From NCBI RefSeq assembly GCF_050947875.1, contig NC_134568.1, positions 215,619,648 to 215,683,647 on the forward strand: a stretch of 64,000 nucleotides of DNA, read 5' to 3'. A program made the position numbers and the translations under genes. The notes under the pieces are model-generated. The model was not told the origin of the DNA and searched no databases. It was given only the letters and a program-made list of their open reading frames with translations. Positions 24,181-35,730 of this stretch are shown piece after piece (the stretch's first letter is position 1; the number at the start of each line of letters is the position of its first letter). This DNA comes from Dermacentor variabilis. Its lineage: Eukaryota; Arthropoda; Arachnida; Ixodida; Ixodidae.

Positions 24181-24912
24181 GATGCAGGGTGGGAAAGTGA
24201 GTGGAGATCCGTATGGGTCATCATGGTTTAGAAAACGCGTAACGTATGGGGTTCCGTGTCAACTTGTTTTTGATAGCTGGTGCTGTTAGTTGGACCGCCA
24301 AATTTCTCGGACCGTTTCGCGTTTGATATAGCTGGCGTTCAGGTGATACAGTGGAGCGGCAATTTTTGCAAATCCAGATCCGCCTGCGGCAAGCAAATCC
24401 ACTCGTCTTCCTTCTCTTGGAAGGATTAGGAATGATGTCAACTGCGAATATCTGAGCAGCCTGCGCTGTTGCAGATGACATTGTCTAATTTAGCAAGTAA
24501 GCTAGTTTACTGCGCTTCTATAAACGATGGCTCGCTCACAGAGCAGTGAGTTTCACATGTGGAAGATCATCTTTTCCTGTTCTTATGTCTTGAAATACAT
24601 CGTCATTTTGAAATGGAGGATCTGACCGAATTACGGCCTGTTCGGCGAAGGTATATTAATACACACAGTGCCGATCAAGGTACAGCTCAAGTCCTTGAGC
24701 TGGATCACTTAAGGAGGGGGACATTATTTGCGCGAGAAATCGAAATGCATAATTGACTAATCATTAAAATTCACTAATTTCATTTTAAATAATTACCTGA
24801 GGGCACATATTGCAGTTTACAAATCGGGCCAAGACCTCGTCAGGCTTTTTGGCCTTTAGTCTTTGCCTCCCGCAGGGAAATTTCGTATTCTTCCTGCAAA
24901 ATAAACATGTTT
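24181..24912. other. unassigned DNA
   Basis: No recognisable features before the target duplication of the solo LTR at 24913. Confidence 0.4.
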
Positions 24913-24916
24913 CTAT

Positions 24917-25688
24917 TGTTAGATACGGGACCTTTTCTGGATCCTCCTTCGAGTTCACCAGACCACATCGAATTCCCGAGGAGCGTTCCCGAGGAGCGGC
25001 ACAACGTTCCCGAGAAGGGGCACGTCCAAACAAGATGGCGTCCCCCACCTCGTGCGCCACATGTGGAGCTATTGTCCCACTGCTTGAATCTTCCCGAAAG
25101 TGTAGCGGTAGCCTGGCACCGTTCCAGGTAACGTAGGTCCTGAGCAAAGCTGCTTTGCAGCTCTGAAAGGTCGCTCGAAGACAACCGTCTCCCCCCATCC
25201 GCCTATTGTGACGGCGCTTGCAAGCCGCGAGGCAACGACGGCCGTAATGCATCGTGAAGCCCTGGGAGCAATGCCCCCCCCCCCGTCCGCCTTTGTAACG
25301 GCAGTTGCAGACCAGGAAGGCAATACCGCAGACAAGTAATCCCTCGGACAATTGGGGCCCAAGGAGGAACCCTCTGCGCCGGGTGTCATTGGCCGAAAAT
25401 GAGGCCACCTGAGCGGGCTCGCCGATTGGCCGAACGTGACGTGACTTCGAGACACCGAAGAGGTTAAAAAGCCAGAGACCGGGAGCCGCAAGAGAGCATT
25501 CCTTCATTCATCTCTTTCGAGCTTCTTGCCACGGGCCGCAGCGTCCGAGTTGCTGCCGGCCCGTAATGACTTCATGACTGTTCATTTCTTTGTACTCTCA
25601 CTGTAAATAATGTAAATAAACCTCCAGTTTTCATCTCAAAGTCCAAAATCTGGGGGACAGCAATTGGGATTGTCTTCCAGATCCAACA
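24917..25688 (+). mobile_element. solo LTR (772 bp), plus orientation
   Basis: It begins TGTTAGATACGGGACC and ends CCAGATCCAACA. It is flanked by a 4-bp direct repeat, CTAT, at 24913-24916 and 25689-25692. A TATA-like ggttaaaaag lies near 25464, and a polyadenylation signal AATAAA near 25615 is followed by a short R/U5-like end, giving the plus orientation. No internal retrotransposon sequence flanks it, so it is a recombination-derived solo LTR. A 240-codon minus-strand ORF crossing it is a shadow. Confidence 0.85.
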
Positions 25689-25692
25689 CTAT

Positions 25693-27166
25693 GTATGTTT
25701 GTCTGTCGCCGGTGAGACTTCTAGGCATATTCGCTTGGAAAAATATTTTGTGGAGTTCGGGAAATAATATATCGAAACTGGTGTCGTCCTGGGAATTCGT
25801 TCCAAGTGGATCCGCCTTACGAACTTCCCATCTACAATTTTTAAATTGCAGTATGTGCCGTAATTATATAATATTGTAGTTAGTGAATTTTCATAATTTG
25901 TGGCAAGCGAGTATTTTATCACGCCCATCTTGTGTTTGACGCAGTTTAGCCTTAGCCGATTTTATGCCACTAAACCGCATTTAACCAACCAATCGTAATT
26001 TGTCACTTATGCATATCAATTTCTTGTGCAAATAATGTCCGCTTATATTTGAATAATTCAGCTCAAGGACTAAAATTGTGCTGCCTCCTATAGGCGATGT
26101 TAAAATAAAAATGGGCAGTCTCCGCAGAATCACTCAGTATATTACACTTATCGCATGTTTCCGTGCGTCCCCAATGCGAGGCTAATGTGGACATCGTTGT
26201 TTTGGCGACTCCGCCTCGCGCTAGGCGCGCTGAAAGCATGGGCAATTAGAGTGTAACAAGATATCGCGGTGATCGGATGGAGCGAATAGTTTAATGTTTT
26301 TCGATCATTTTCAAAGATGCCCTAGAAACAACCACATTTTTATTCAGGAATAACTTAAGACGCAAGGCTGAAATTGAGAACTTGCCGGCAAATAACCGGT
26401 TGTCGGTGATCTGTTTACTTACTTTAAGAACGTCCGTCACCGGTCATTATTCCCGCTGAGGAAAATTTGATGAAAAAAATAAATGAAATATAAAAGACGG
26501 CACGTGTTGCGCATTTGGTAACTTAGAGGATTTGGTTAATTGGCTGTGCAAGGAAAGCGTGGCTGGATGAAGCAACCCGCATTAGAGTGTTAAGACAGGT
26601 TTTTAAGACCGACAAATACCTCCATTCAACTCAAAGGGTGAGAATAGCCCCAAATCCAGCGATACCTGCACTCAGAATGGTGTTTAATTTGTGAGCATTC
26701 CCGTCCGGTCATATCTCAAGTGCTCCTACTCTAATTGCCGTTATCATTTGTTTTTAGATTGTGCACTGCTCGGATAGTACAACCAAAGATTAGAATAACG
26801 GCAACAAAATTTATTAGATGCATATCGCCTTTCATTAACAAAATGCGTTCTTATACGCCGTTCTAACATCCCTGCATATGCGCGAATAGTGAGCAACGGA
26901 TTATCCTCTCATCCGACGTCAATAAAGATCTTATTGACCCCGCTGTTTTAATTACCGATTTAGTACGAGGTTGTAGCCTCTGCTGCTGCAACTGCGCAAG
27001 TTTTAACGCACTACGTCAGTTCATCTGCAGCCGCTGTCAAATAAACGATGTCCCACTTGTGATTTTCCTAGAGAAAAAGGCAGCGTGTATCAATGAGTTT
27101 TTTTGTTCTTTTCTGACGAGCTTGTCATGGTACTGGTGTTTATCTGGGACATTGGGAATTTCCTCA
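25693..27166. other. unassigned AT-rich DNA
   Basis: No coding or repeat signal recognised. Confidence 0.4.
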
Positions 27167-27378
27167 CCCGCCGCGGTTGCTTAGTGGCTAGGGTGTTGGG
27201 CTGCTAAACACGAGGTCGCGAGATCGAACCCCGGCCACGGCCACTGTATTCCGATGGGGGCGAAAACGCCCGTGTATTTGGGTTCACGTTAAAGAAAGAA
27301 TCCGAGGTGGTCCGTAGTACCCCCATACGGCGTGCCTTATAATCACGTCGTGGTTTTGGCACGTAAAACCTCACAATT
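27167..27378 (+). mobile_element. tRNA-derived SINE, Ruka-like (best copy)
   Basis: The tRNA-like head has an A-box-like TTGCTTAGTGG (27168-27178) and a B-box-like AGATCGAACCCC (about 27220-27231). It is followed by ggccacggcc, gatgggggcgaaaacgcc, cacgttaaagaa, gaggtggtccg, atacggcgtgcc, ataatcacg and ggcacgtaaaacctca. This order of blocks is that of the tick Ruka SINE. It is the best preserved of three copies here and could keep an RNA polymerase III promoter. Confidence 0.85.
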
Positions 27379-28332
27379 TTTGGGAAGCTTCTCCCTTTTT
27401 TTTTTCTTTCTCTCTTTCATCAGGGTGGCGTGTTTGAGCTTGCGCGGAACTTCATTCAACACGCGCGTCGGTCACGAAGGAGCAACGCGACAGACACCCA
27501 TGACGGATGACAGCATTGAGCACGCACGTGACCCAATTCCGCCAGAGTCTTTCTTGCGTATTAGCAAATGAAAAAAAGAAGATACGTTGAAAAATCTAGG
27601 CCGTTCCATGACGTAGAGGAATGCTATTAGTCTTCCAGCAAATCTGGTTGCACACGAAGACAGGGTATAAAATTTTAATCACCTTATTTGCCAGTGTTGT
27701 CCTGCACCGTTGCGAGGCGCTGCGACGCGTCCTCACCTGCGCCAGCGCTGCTACGTACCTGCAGACGCATCGAGGCCAAGAAATGGGCCGCGCCGCCGTT
27801 CTCCGAATCCACATCGTTGGCCGAACGTTTTTCGGTATGAAAAACTATCCGCGTCGTGTCCGACATGTGTTTGACACCGCGTGGGCAGGTGTTCGACACG
27901 GAGCAGCCATTAGGCGTTGCTTGTGTCACGCTCGATGCAGCCATGCCAGAGAGCAGTCGACGCCGCTTCTGGCAGCAGCGTCCTCTTTTCGCGTGCGTTT
28001 GTGCGTGCGCTCTTGTATACACATAATGCGTCTTTTTGGAATACCTGTTACTGCATGATAGCATGCCGCATATTTCAGCTGGGGTGAAGGCAACAAATCC
28101 GAAAGAGATCGTATTTGGGTAACGAAGGTAATTTTTTTTGGCGACACATTATTCGTCGGTGGCCAATGTATCCCCAAGGGTACGCATTAATTTCGTAATA
28201 ATTAAATCAGATTGACATTACTGAACCTGCTGAAAACGCGGGATTGACGCCGTTGAATGCAGAAGCCCTAAACGCATAACAAAAATGTAGAAGCAAGCAT
28301 CAGTCTTTGGATAACCGTCGCCAGTATTTGCA
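27379..28332. other. unassigned DNA
   Basis: A 145-codon plus-strand ORF (27621-28058) and an overlapping antisense ORF show no recognisable domain. Confidence 0.35.
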
Positions 28333-28350
28333 ATGAAAGAGATTGGTGGG

Positions 28351-28430
<80 letters not shown>

Positions 28431-28448
28431 CCCACCAATCTGTTTCAT
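28333..28448. repeat. palindromic AT-rich repeat around (TA)n
   Basis: A 22-bp left arm (atgaaagagattggtgggtc...) is matched with one mismatch by its inverted copy (...gacccaccaatctgtttcat) across about 75 bp of pure TA. The whole 116 bp is a near-perfect palindrome. Confidence 0.9.
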
Positions 28449-29079
28449 ATATATATATATATAAAATCAGGAAAGCTTTTCATACACACTGCGGACTAAA
28501 AGTGAATAGAATACCAATAGCATTTCGTGGCGCATTTGGTGGAAAATTATCTTAAAGCTCGGGCATGTGTCCATATTTCCCCTGAATGGAAACTCTTCGA
28601 GCTCTGAATGGCGGCTTGAATTCCGTTATTGCTAAATGTTCACCAAGCCTGATACATTTTGCCCAAATACGCTTAATTAAAAGGGAAATCCGTGAAGTTC
28701 GGGTAATTTGGCTGCTAATAATGCGTGTGCGCCCCTGCTAGTAATGCATTGTTGAAGAATACGGAATAAAGGGCCCTCTTCTATAATATGTAACGCCTGT
28801 GGTTTCAAAATAAAAGATAGAAAACGAACAAAAATTTTCACTGCCGCAAGAACAACTTGTGTGTGATTTTTATTCGCTTACCGTTTTGCGTTTTCTTTTT
28901 CGTTTCAGGTGAGTGCTTCCAGAGGGGTCGTGGAACTTGAAACCTGGCTGCGCTGATTTAAGAAAAAAAGAACGGGATATTATCGGCGCCTCACGTTCAG
29001 GAGAAGCACGGTGTCAGATGCGTGCGGACGTCCACGAAAAGGTAGAAATGTAACAACACGCTAAAATGTAAAAAAAAAA
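28449..29079. other. unassigned DNA
   Basis: Non-coding. No structure recognised except a short extra TA tract at 28450-28462. Confidence 0.4.
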
Positions 29080-29089
29080 AAGCTGCAGT

Positions 29090-29865
29090 TTCGCCCGCAA
29101 GGCGAAGCACCGATTGCGATGGCAAATTAATAGATAGCTATACGAAGTAAGGACCGTAGATTTATCGGCCGTATGAACTTGTATACATTCGCTTACTAAC
29201 TCAATGAATAGTGATATAATGGGTAAGCGCGACTGAACGAGGTCGTAGAAAGAAACAGACAGACAGAGACAGCGCTTCGCGCTTGCACATATCGTGGGTT
29301 CAAACCAAGTAGCCCGCCAGTGTGTTTTAACTAAATTAACAAGCACGATATCCCACGCCCGCAGATGAACATGAACACATCTCGCTTGATGAGCGCGGCA
29401 ACGCGCTGTCAAAATGCTGGAGTGAGGAATTGCGGCAGCGGCAGCGATCGAATTCACCTTCGTGTGTTTCTGGCTTCAACGCAAACGAAACGTCGAAAGC
29501 ACAGCGCAAAAGAAGATACCGGCACTACGCTCACTCTGCAAACTTCGCAGATCGCTTTTAAAATATGTACGGCCGCCGTAAGCAGCAGCCGCCGGAGAGG
29601 AACACCCCCTCTCCCTCTCCTCACGTTCATGCCTCGCCCGCGGCAGGAGAGGGCGTGCCCTCCTTCCTCGCTCGCACACGTGAGATTGGGCCGCGTTCGA
29701 TGTCTCACGCTTGCATGCTTCCACTCGCTCATACACCATACGGCGCGCGGCGACGGATTTTATCAGGCTTGTACTTTATGCGAAACCTCATGGCGACGGC
29801 GACGGCAGAAATGCGCCTGGAGTCTCCATATAATTCCTATCGCAATAAAGGAAAACTGGCTGACT
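29090..29865 (-). repeat. interspersed repeat family F, copy B
   Basis: Reverse complement of 18885-19550, with matching landmarks cgaagcaccgattgcgatgg, gaacatgaacacatctcgct and atataattcctatcgcaata. It contains a GC-rich core at about 29575-29700. The ORFs in it (up to 180 codons) lie in different frames from those of copy A and look spurious. Confidence 0.6.
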
Positions 29866-29869
29866 AATA

Positions 29870-30740
29870 AGTGGTTGAATTTTGCGAAATCAGCACCAAG
29901 AATCTAGCAAAGCAGAGTTTAAGATAGAGCAGCCGCGGTGTGAGTGACTGGTTTATTCTGCTGACATTGGAAATTAATGTTGGCAACTGTTGAGTCGCCG
30001 GCTTGCCTGCAAACAATATATTATCCGAGAAGGAAATGATGATAACATGAGGTGATATGAAAAACCAACCAAACAAACGTTCCGTCATAAAACACATAAC
30101 GTAAAGATACTTAAGCGACAACATTCATTATAGAAAAGAAAAAAAAACGCAAATGAATCTATAGCCCACACAGAATGCTGCGACATAACAATAACAGACA
30201 AGGACATACACAGTGTCAACACATAGACATATAATGTCAATTTCAGTACAGAAGGTTATTAAAGCTTTCAGAGCTGAACACTGTAATTATGCGTTATCCC
30301 ATGACGCAATCACCTTTTCTATGCTGAAATGACGATTATCAATTGTTATCAATGTTGCCTTCAAAACACATCGCCAGATGGAGTGGTTTCCCGACATAGG
30401 GACATAATTGCGGTCATGGGGACATAGGGACTTTTTCGCATAACTTGTGCACCCTTCTTCCTCACTGGTACCGCGTGCTGGCCGAGCCAGAGCTGCAGCT
30501 TCGAGGGCATTGAACTGCCGCTTATAATTAATGCTCTTAGAGTACCACCCTTGAGCTAAGATAGGTAGTACTTTCTACCTTTATTGTGAACTTCGAGTGT
30601 CTCCCATATACGTATTCGAAGCTGCAAGGGCAAACGTTGCTTCTAGCAAGAATTTTAAACATTATTCAGTGTTTGAAGGATCTTTTTCGAAGCTACCACG
30701 CGAGTTTCTAAATTTCGTGCAGCATATCCTAGCTATATCC
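29870..30740. other. unassigned DNA
   Basis: No coding or repeat signal recognised. Confidence 0.4.
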
Positions 30741-30746
30741 TTTAAA

Positions 30747-32084
30747 GGGACACTAAAGGTTACTATTAAGTCAACGTGGACTGTTGAAATACCATCACAG
30801 AAACCTCGAAACGCTTGTTTCGTGCCAAGGAGAGACTTATTTTAAGAGAAAATGCGTTCTGAAGCGTCCGCGTACCTCTAGCGCAGTTCAAATCGCCCGC
30901 CCTCCGATCGAGGAGTACTGACATCATGGTCTCATAGTGACGTTGCGCCATCGGTGAGTAGAACGGCGTCCGCAGACGGCGCTACGGCTTTTCTGCGCAA
31001 AACGCGAACGCGCGGCCAGGAACAGAGCCAAGACAGAGCCGACAGCAGAGCGAAAGCGGGAGTATGGTGGCTAGCGGAAGGAGAAACGAATTACGTCCCA
31101 CATTACGTCCCACGGCACACGGAGAGTCCGTTTTCGTTAAACTATAGGCTGCGGCGAGCTCGCAGCGTGGTCGGCGTGGTCTATGAGAAGCGACGAGCCT
31201 TTTCGCACTCGCAACAGGGCATAAAATTGTGCGAATCGACGCAAAATTCGGCCTAGAAACGTGCTTCGCCACAGCCAGGGCTCAATACGACCCAAGCTGG
31301 CACGACCCAGATGTCATTTCCCGCACCGCCACCAGGCGCCGCTACTATACCTCAAACTCCAGCGCAAGACGCCCATAAGCTGGTACTTCATTCTATGACG
31401 CTAACTTCGACGCTCGTCGCTATGGACCCTGACACCGACAGATTGGCTCGCGATGGTGGGCTCAACTGCAGCGATTTGAGCACCGACGAGCGCGACCTGC
31501 TGCTGAGGGCTCGCACTGCCGGCGTCGTTGCGTACTACGACGGCGGCCTCGGGACACCGGCTCTCCGGAGCGGGAAAGCAACGAGGGCTTCCCACGACAT
31601 CACATGGACGTGGCATTCTCGCTGCTTGTTCCAAATGAAAGTTTCGCGAGCCAGCAGAACCCTCACAGCACGACGCGATAACGAAACTACTGAAACTCCA
31701 AAGCGTGCGCGGCGCAGAGTCGAGCGCGCAGAGTCGAGCGAAAACGAAACCTTTCGAACACCCATATTACTGAAGGGCAACGTCAAAATGTTATTTTTTC
31801 TTAGAATCGAATAGACGTAGACAAGTAGCATTTTTTTCCGTCTTATAATCGAATGAAATGATATTTTTAATACGAGTAGTTGAGTATTAGTAACACAAAT
31901 TATGAGGAGTCCTTTCGTCATCGGGCTAGTACCGGAATGTCGCTGGGGGGTCTCAAATCGTCTCATGCATTTACCTCAATTTCTCGGTAACTAAAGCTCT
32001 GTTCGCGATTATCTTGACGCCTTAGACGTTCTAGAACATTGCTCTACCACTTTAACTTGAGTTTCTGGTAACCTTTAGTGTCGC
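30747..32084. mobile_element. TIR element flanked by TTTAAA
   Basis: Left end GGGACACTAAAGGTTAC and right end, read in reverse, GCGACACTAAAGGTTAC (16 of 17 match). Both are flanked by TTTAAA (30741-30746 and 32085-32090), either a target duplication or part of a longer TIR. The length is 1338 bp. It contains a 167-codon ORF at 31311-31814 without catalytic motifs. It is probably a non-autonomous DNA transposon. Confidence 0.7.
31311..31814 (+). CDS. ORF of unknown function inside the TIR element
   Basis: The 167-residue reading frame starts MSFPAPPPGAATIPQTPAQD and includes the segment MDPDTDRLARDGGLNCSDLS. The first third is Pro/Ala-rich and the last third is basic and Arg/Glu-rich. No DDE, THAP, BED or other domain is visible. 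Its position inside a TIR element suggests either a remnant of a transposon protein or a captured fragment. The GC-rich stretch could also hold an ORF by chance. I do not recognise a function. Confidence 0.3.
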   Translation: MSFPAPPPGAATIPQTPAQDAHKLVLHSMTLTSTLVAMDPDTDRLARDGGLNCSDLSTDERDLLLRARTAGVVAYYDGGLGTPALRSGKATRASHDITWTWHSRCLFQMKVSRASRTLTARRDNETTETPKRARRRVERAESSENETFRTPILLKGNVKMLFFLRIE

Positions 32085-32090
32085 TTTAAA

Positions 32091-34077
32091 CCTTTAAATT
32101 TCTCAAGAGCTTCTTGCACTGGCGCTCTCTAAAAGCTACCTCTTTAAAAAGAAAAATCCCCAATATACATCATTCTGCCCATATTTAGTGACATCTAAAA
32201 AAAAATAGAGAAGTAGCTAATAATCGGCGAATTCAATTTTTACCACAAGGCCTTTGTTAAATTTCCTGAGAAACGCAAGCCTTGCACTCATAATAAAGTA
32301 ATCGTGTTTCTTTTTTTTTTACTACTTTGTTTTTTTTTTACAACGTTTTTTATGGCCTCTTGTTTCTTACCTTACGACAAAGTTCAGGTCGTGGCTGCCA
32401 AGGTGAAAAATGTTTTTCGGAAAAAATATTTCATGAAATGACTTTTTTGTATTTCACTGAAGGGCCGCATTTATCCTTAGAGAGAGAGAGAGAAATAACT
32501 TCATGCAGTCGCCTGCAGAACGACACCATGACTAAATGGCGCCATGACGCGGGCCCTGACGTCTTCTCAGCAGGTGGTCTCTACTCAACTCCCTGCAGCG
32601 CGTGTTATATCCTTAAATAATTCGCAGGTGGTCGAGTGCCAAGGTTGAGACAGGTAGCATAGACTGACCGTCCTATGATCTCCTATTTCGATAAGCCTAG
32701 TAATTCGCAAATGAATATAGATACACTTTAGTACCCCATAAACAGGCGCTCGTCTGGTTGATCTCCCTGTCTTTCCGCTCTTTGCTATCTCTCTCTGTTA
32801 GCACCCCATAACAAGCATGTAGAAACGCATGTAGAACAAATACGATAATTTACTATGGTGCCCGGACAGCACCTATAACGTCGAAATTCGAGCATCTTAT
32901 TCTGATGACACACTTTATTCCTAGCAAGTTCCTTCTTGATTCGCCCGCTATGAACCACGAAATGTTGGGTGCCCCAGTAGCACCCGAAAGTGCTTAAACT
33001 AAGGGAACTTTCCACAGCGCGCCTAGTTGCGCAACACTTCTTTTAACTTTGCCCTCTGGTCAGCCCCTTGACATGCCCAATATTATTTCTCTAACTGCAG
33101 TAATTATTATATGGATTTTCGTGGGCATCCAGGGCGGACGTTTTAAAGTGGGCATTCCCCTCTGTATGTATAGTCTTACAATGTAAAAAAAATATATGAA
33201 GGATTTCCTTCGCTATCGTGCAGGAAAAACGCGCGTCAGCCAGGCCAGGCTTCTGTATGCTGTCCCCTCGATGAAAGCGTGCGCAGCTACTCGTCCGCAC
33301 TCACCTTGCGGCGATCACTTCGCATAAAGCCTGACCTCAATATTTCGAGGATCGGCGGACTTTTCGCGCACATGCCCATCAGGGAACTAAGTCCACTCCA
33401 TTTTTCGCAGTGGCACTGGCCACAGCTTCTTTTCAACGTCCGCCCAAGCGGCGTCAAACGGACTCAATGGTGCTCGCTTCGCCATCGTCGCAAGTTGGTG
33501 ACAATTTCGCGCACTTCTGCCGCTTTACTCTCGCCTTCATTGAGCGCGCGCGGCGTTTCTTGATTTCCGTCTCACCAGCGCCGCGTGGCTTCGACCCGAC
33601 GTGCCTTCTATCTGTAGGTTAGTCGAGGCGGATGTGAATGGCCATAGCGGCCGCGTTTCGCTGTTGGCCTTTGGAGCGCTTCTTCTGTGCATTTCTGCTT
33701 GCGAAGTGCTTTGTCCCTGCTTTAAACCGCAGCTGTCGTTGTTGGGTTTATTTTTGTTTTGTTTTTTCTAGATGAATTTTAAAGATTACCTTCGGTACGT
33801 TCAGTTCACTTCAGCTTTATTGCTCCAGGCGAATACAGCATTGTGAAAGGTGTAACGGGTCCAAGTATACGTACGGGCCGAGCGGACGGAGAATAAGACA
33901 GAACGAAGGGGCGCTGAGTAATAACTGATACTGTAAATAATTTGACGCATTCGTGGCTAAAAAGAAAAAGTGAAAACAAAATGGCGGACAGAAGGCAACC
34001 GATAAAATGAACAAGATGCATTAGCGCAAGCTCTTGGGCCAGTTGGTGCATGATAAACTTGAAAAAAAGGGGGGGGG
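32091..34077. other. unassigned DNA, GC-richer patch at 33280-33620
   Basis: Overlapping ORFs of 94 and 70 codons at 33279-33622 have no recognisable domain. A short PPKRRQ string there is not enough to name a gene. Confidence 0.35.
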
Positions 34078-34192
34078 GGGGTTATTTGCCGGGGTGGTTG
34101 GAGAAGTATATGGGAGAGGCCTTTGCCCTGCAGTGGGCGTAATCAGGCTGATGATTATGATGATGATGATGATAATGATGATGATGATGTGC
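34078..34192 (+). mobile_element. RTE-type LINE 3' tail
   Basis: It reads ggttggagaagtatatggga, then gaggcctttgccctgcagtg and ggcgtaatcaggctgatg followed by GAT/ATG repeats. This is the same terminal block seen, inverted, at 34785-34860 and 61365-61440, so it is the 3' end of an RTE element on the plus strand. A poly-G run (about 34069-34081) precedes it. Confidence 0.8.
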
Positions 34193-34433
34193 GGCAATGT
34201 ACATTTCAATAAAGTACAGTTGAAAGTCCAGCGTCCGTCCGTGTCTAACACCTTTTCATTGTGTGCGCGTCCTTTGTGTTTCGCTGGTACCCCCCTTTTT
34301 CAAGTTCAATGAACAAGAAGCATGCGCATACAAAAAAAAAAGAAGGGGGGGGGGTCTCCAATCCACGCTGTGAATGTGGTTGCCCAGCGAAGCTGCGGCA
34401 TCACCGGATCCGATAGACCAATATGATGTAGCC

Positions 34434-34703
34434 TTAAACTGGGTACTGCTGAGCCTGAGCACGAAGCCGTTTTGCATAGTGACGTTGCTGTTCCCTTCGT
34501 CGCTCGTCGTATTCGCTCTGCTCTTCAGGCGTCGTTAATGTGCGTGGCTTGCTTTGGGCAGGAACCGCTGCTTCCTGCCTAGCCTGAGCATGACGCCGTT
34601 GTGGATATTGACGTTGCCGTTCCTGTAACCGCTCAATGTGTTCACGCTGCTCTTCGGAAGTCCTAACTATACGTGGCCTTTCCACAGCGCTGTCACAACA
34701 CAA
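34434..34703 (-). CDS. charged, internally repeated ORF of unknown function
   Basis: 89 residues made of two similar halves. RTSEEQREHIERLQERQRQY is followed later by LTTPEEQSEYDERRREQQRH, each ending in an Ala/Arg/Gln-rich stretch. The DNA repeats with a period of about 130 bp, so this is a tandem duplication. The repeat is predicted helical and highly charged. No catalytic motif and no clear gene context (an RTE fragment follows at 34785). It could be a relic of a transposon-encoded or satellite-like protein. Confidence 0.35.
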   Translation of the reverse strand: MCCDSAVERPRIVRTSEEQREHIERLQERQRQYPQRRHAQARQEAAVPAQSKPRTLTTPEEQSEYDERRREQQRHYAKRLRAQAQQYPV

Positions 34704-34784
34704 TTAAAATCAATTGCTAGGCTTCTTCTTTTACATATGAAAGTGTACTGACGTCAGTCCCTGCTTCGTATGCTACAGTTGACA

Positions 34785-35241
34785 TCATCATCATCATCAG
34801 CCCGCTTACGCCCACTGCAGGTCAAAGGCCTCTCCCATACTTCTCCAACTACCCCGGTCATGTACTAATTGTGGCCATGTCGTCCCTGCAAGCTTCTTAA
34901 TCTCATCCGCCCGCCTAACTTTCTGCCGCCTTCTGCTACGCTTCCCTTCCCTTGGAATCCAGTCCGTAACCCTTAATGACCATCGGTTATCTTCCCTCCT
35001 CATTACATGTCCTGCCCATGCCCCCCCCCCCCCCCATTTCTTTTTCTTGATTTCAACTAAGATGTCATTAACTCGCGTTTGTTCCGTCACCCAATCTGCT
35101 CTTTTCTTATCCCTTAACGTTACACCCATCATTATTCTTTGCTTAGCTGGTTGCCTCGTCCTCAATTTAAATAGAAGCCTTTTCGCAAGCCTCCAGGTTT
35201 CTGCCCCGTACGTGAGTACTGGTAAGACACATATGTTATAA
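34785..35241 (-). pseudogene. 5'-truncated RTE-type LINE insertion with 12-bp target duplication
   Basis: Flanked by the direct repeat gctacagttgac at 34773-34784 and 35242-35253. The minus strand encodes the RTE C-terminus: LPVLTYGAETWRLAKRLLFK, then MGVTLRDKKRADWVTEQTRV, DNRWSLRVTDWIPREG and ADEIKKLAGTTWPQLVHDRG, ending near 34806. The 3' end carries ATG-type repeats. RTE elements lack RNase H and prime on target DNA with short repeat tails, which fits. Only the last ~150 residues of the ~1000-residue protein are present. Confidence 0.9.
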
Positions 35242-35564
35242 GCTACAGTTGACGCTTCCCTGCAACTGCAGCTCATGCAACCGTAATCTTTACCGGGAAA
35301 CGCTTGCGGCGAACGCTATGCGCGAAGGCGAGCTTTCTTGTTTTTTTTTCTTTCCCACGCATTGCTGGCGCCGCCGCTGCCGCGGATGCGCGGAGGCGAG
35401 CGCCATGTGGTGGTGCTGCAAGGAACGCAACGGCGCACGCGGCGCGAGCCTTCCGCTGTGATTGTGGCTACGGAGATGAAGAAATCCCGGGATTATAGTC
35501 ATATACATCTTCGCTTTAAAACAGAGCTGACGGGGGAACATTTACTTCTTTGTTTTTTACACCT

Positions 35565-35726
35565 GAGGTGTGCACTGGCTGTGACAGAAAACACATCTTA
35601 TCGCAGAGAGACGCTGAGAGGTTAGTAATACAGCCATCACTTCCCTTTTGAATTTCGCTTGCCTCAGAAGATTTGTCTCGTCAGCAGACCTCGTTGCTTC
35701 GTTAAAACACCAGTATTGGCCGATTC
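35565..35726 (-). pseudogene. Penelope-like element 3' coding fragment, distal part
   Basis: One minus-strand frame encodes SSEASEIQKGSDGCITNLSA and SLCDKMCFLS, similar to the C-terminal end of Penelope-like endonucleases (EA..I...G..CVS.PS..L.DKE..FL). It continues the fragment at 42472-42612, from which it was separated by the LTR retrotransposon. Frame and stop changes make it non-functional. The match is short. Confidence 0.55.
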
Positions 35727-35730
35727 CTTG
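35727..35730. repeat. target-site duplication CTTG (left)
   Basis: Identical to 42468-42471, directly abutting the TG...CA ends of the LTRs. A 4-bp duplication fits Ty3/gypsy-type integration. Confidence 0.9.

Noticed and set aside
24785..25507. 240-codon minus-strand ORF
   Set aside because: It lies across the plus-strand solo LTR 24917-25688, has no domain, and overlapping ORFs exist in other frames of the same GC-rich DNA.
27167..27240. Possible tRNA gene
   Set aside because: A- and B-box-like sequences are present, but the acceptor stem does not close and the sequence continues into a SINE body shared with two other loci.
29365..29907. 180-codon ORF
   Set aside because: It lies in interspersed repeat family F, and the matching segment at 18.9-19.5 kb does not keep the frame.
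33279..33622. Possible first exon of a host gene (PPKRR-containing ORF)
   Set aside because: One short basic string is not enough. No splice site, continuation or homologous neighbour was seen.
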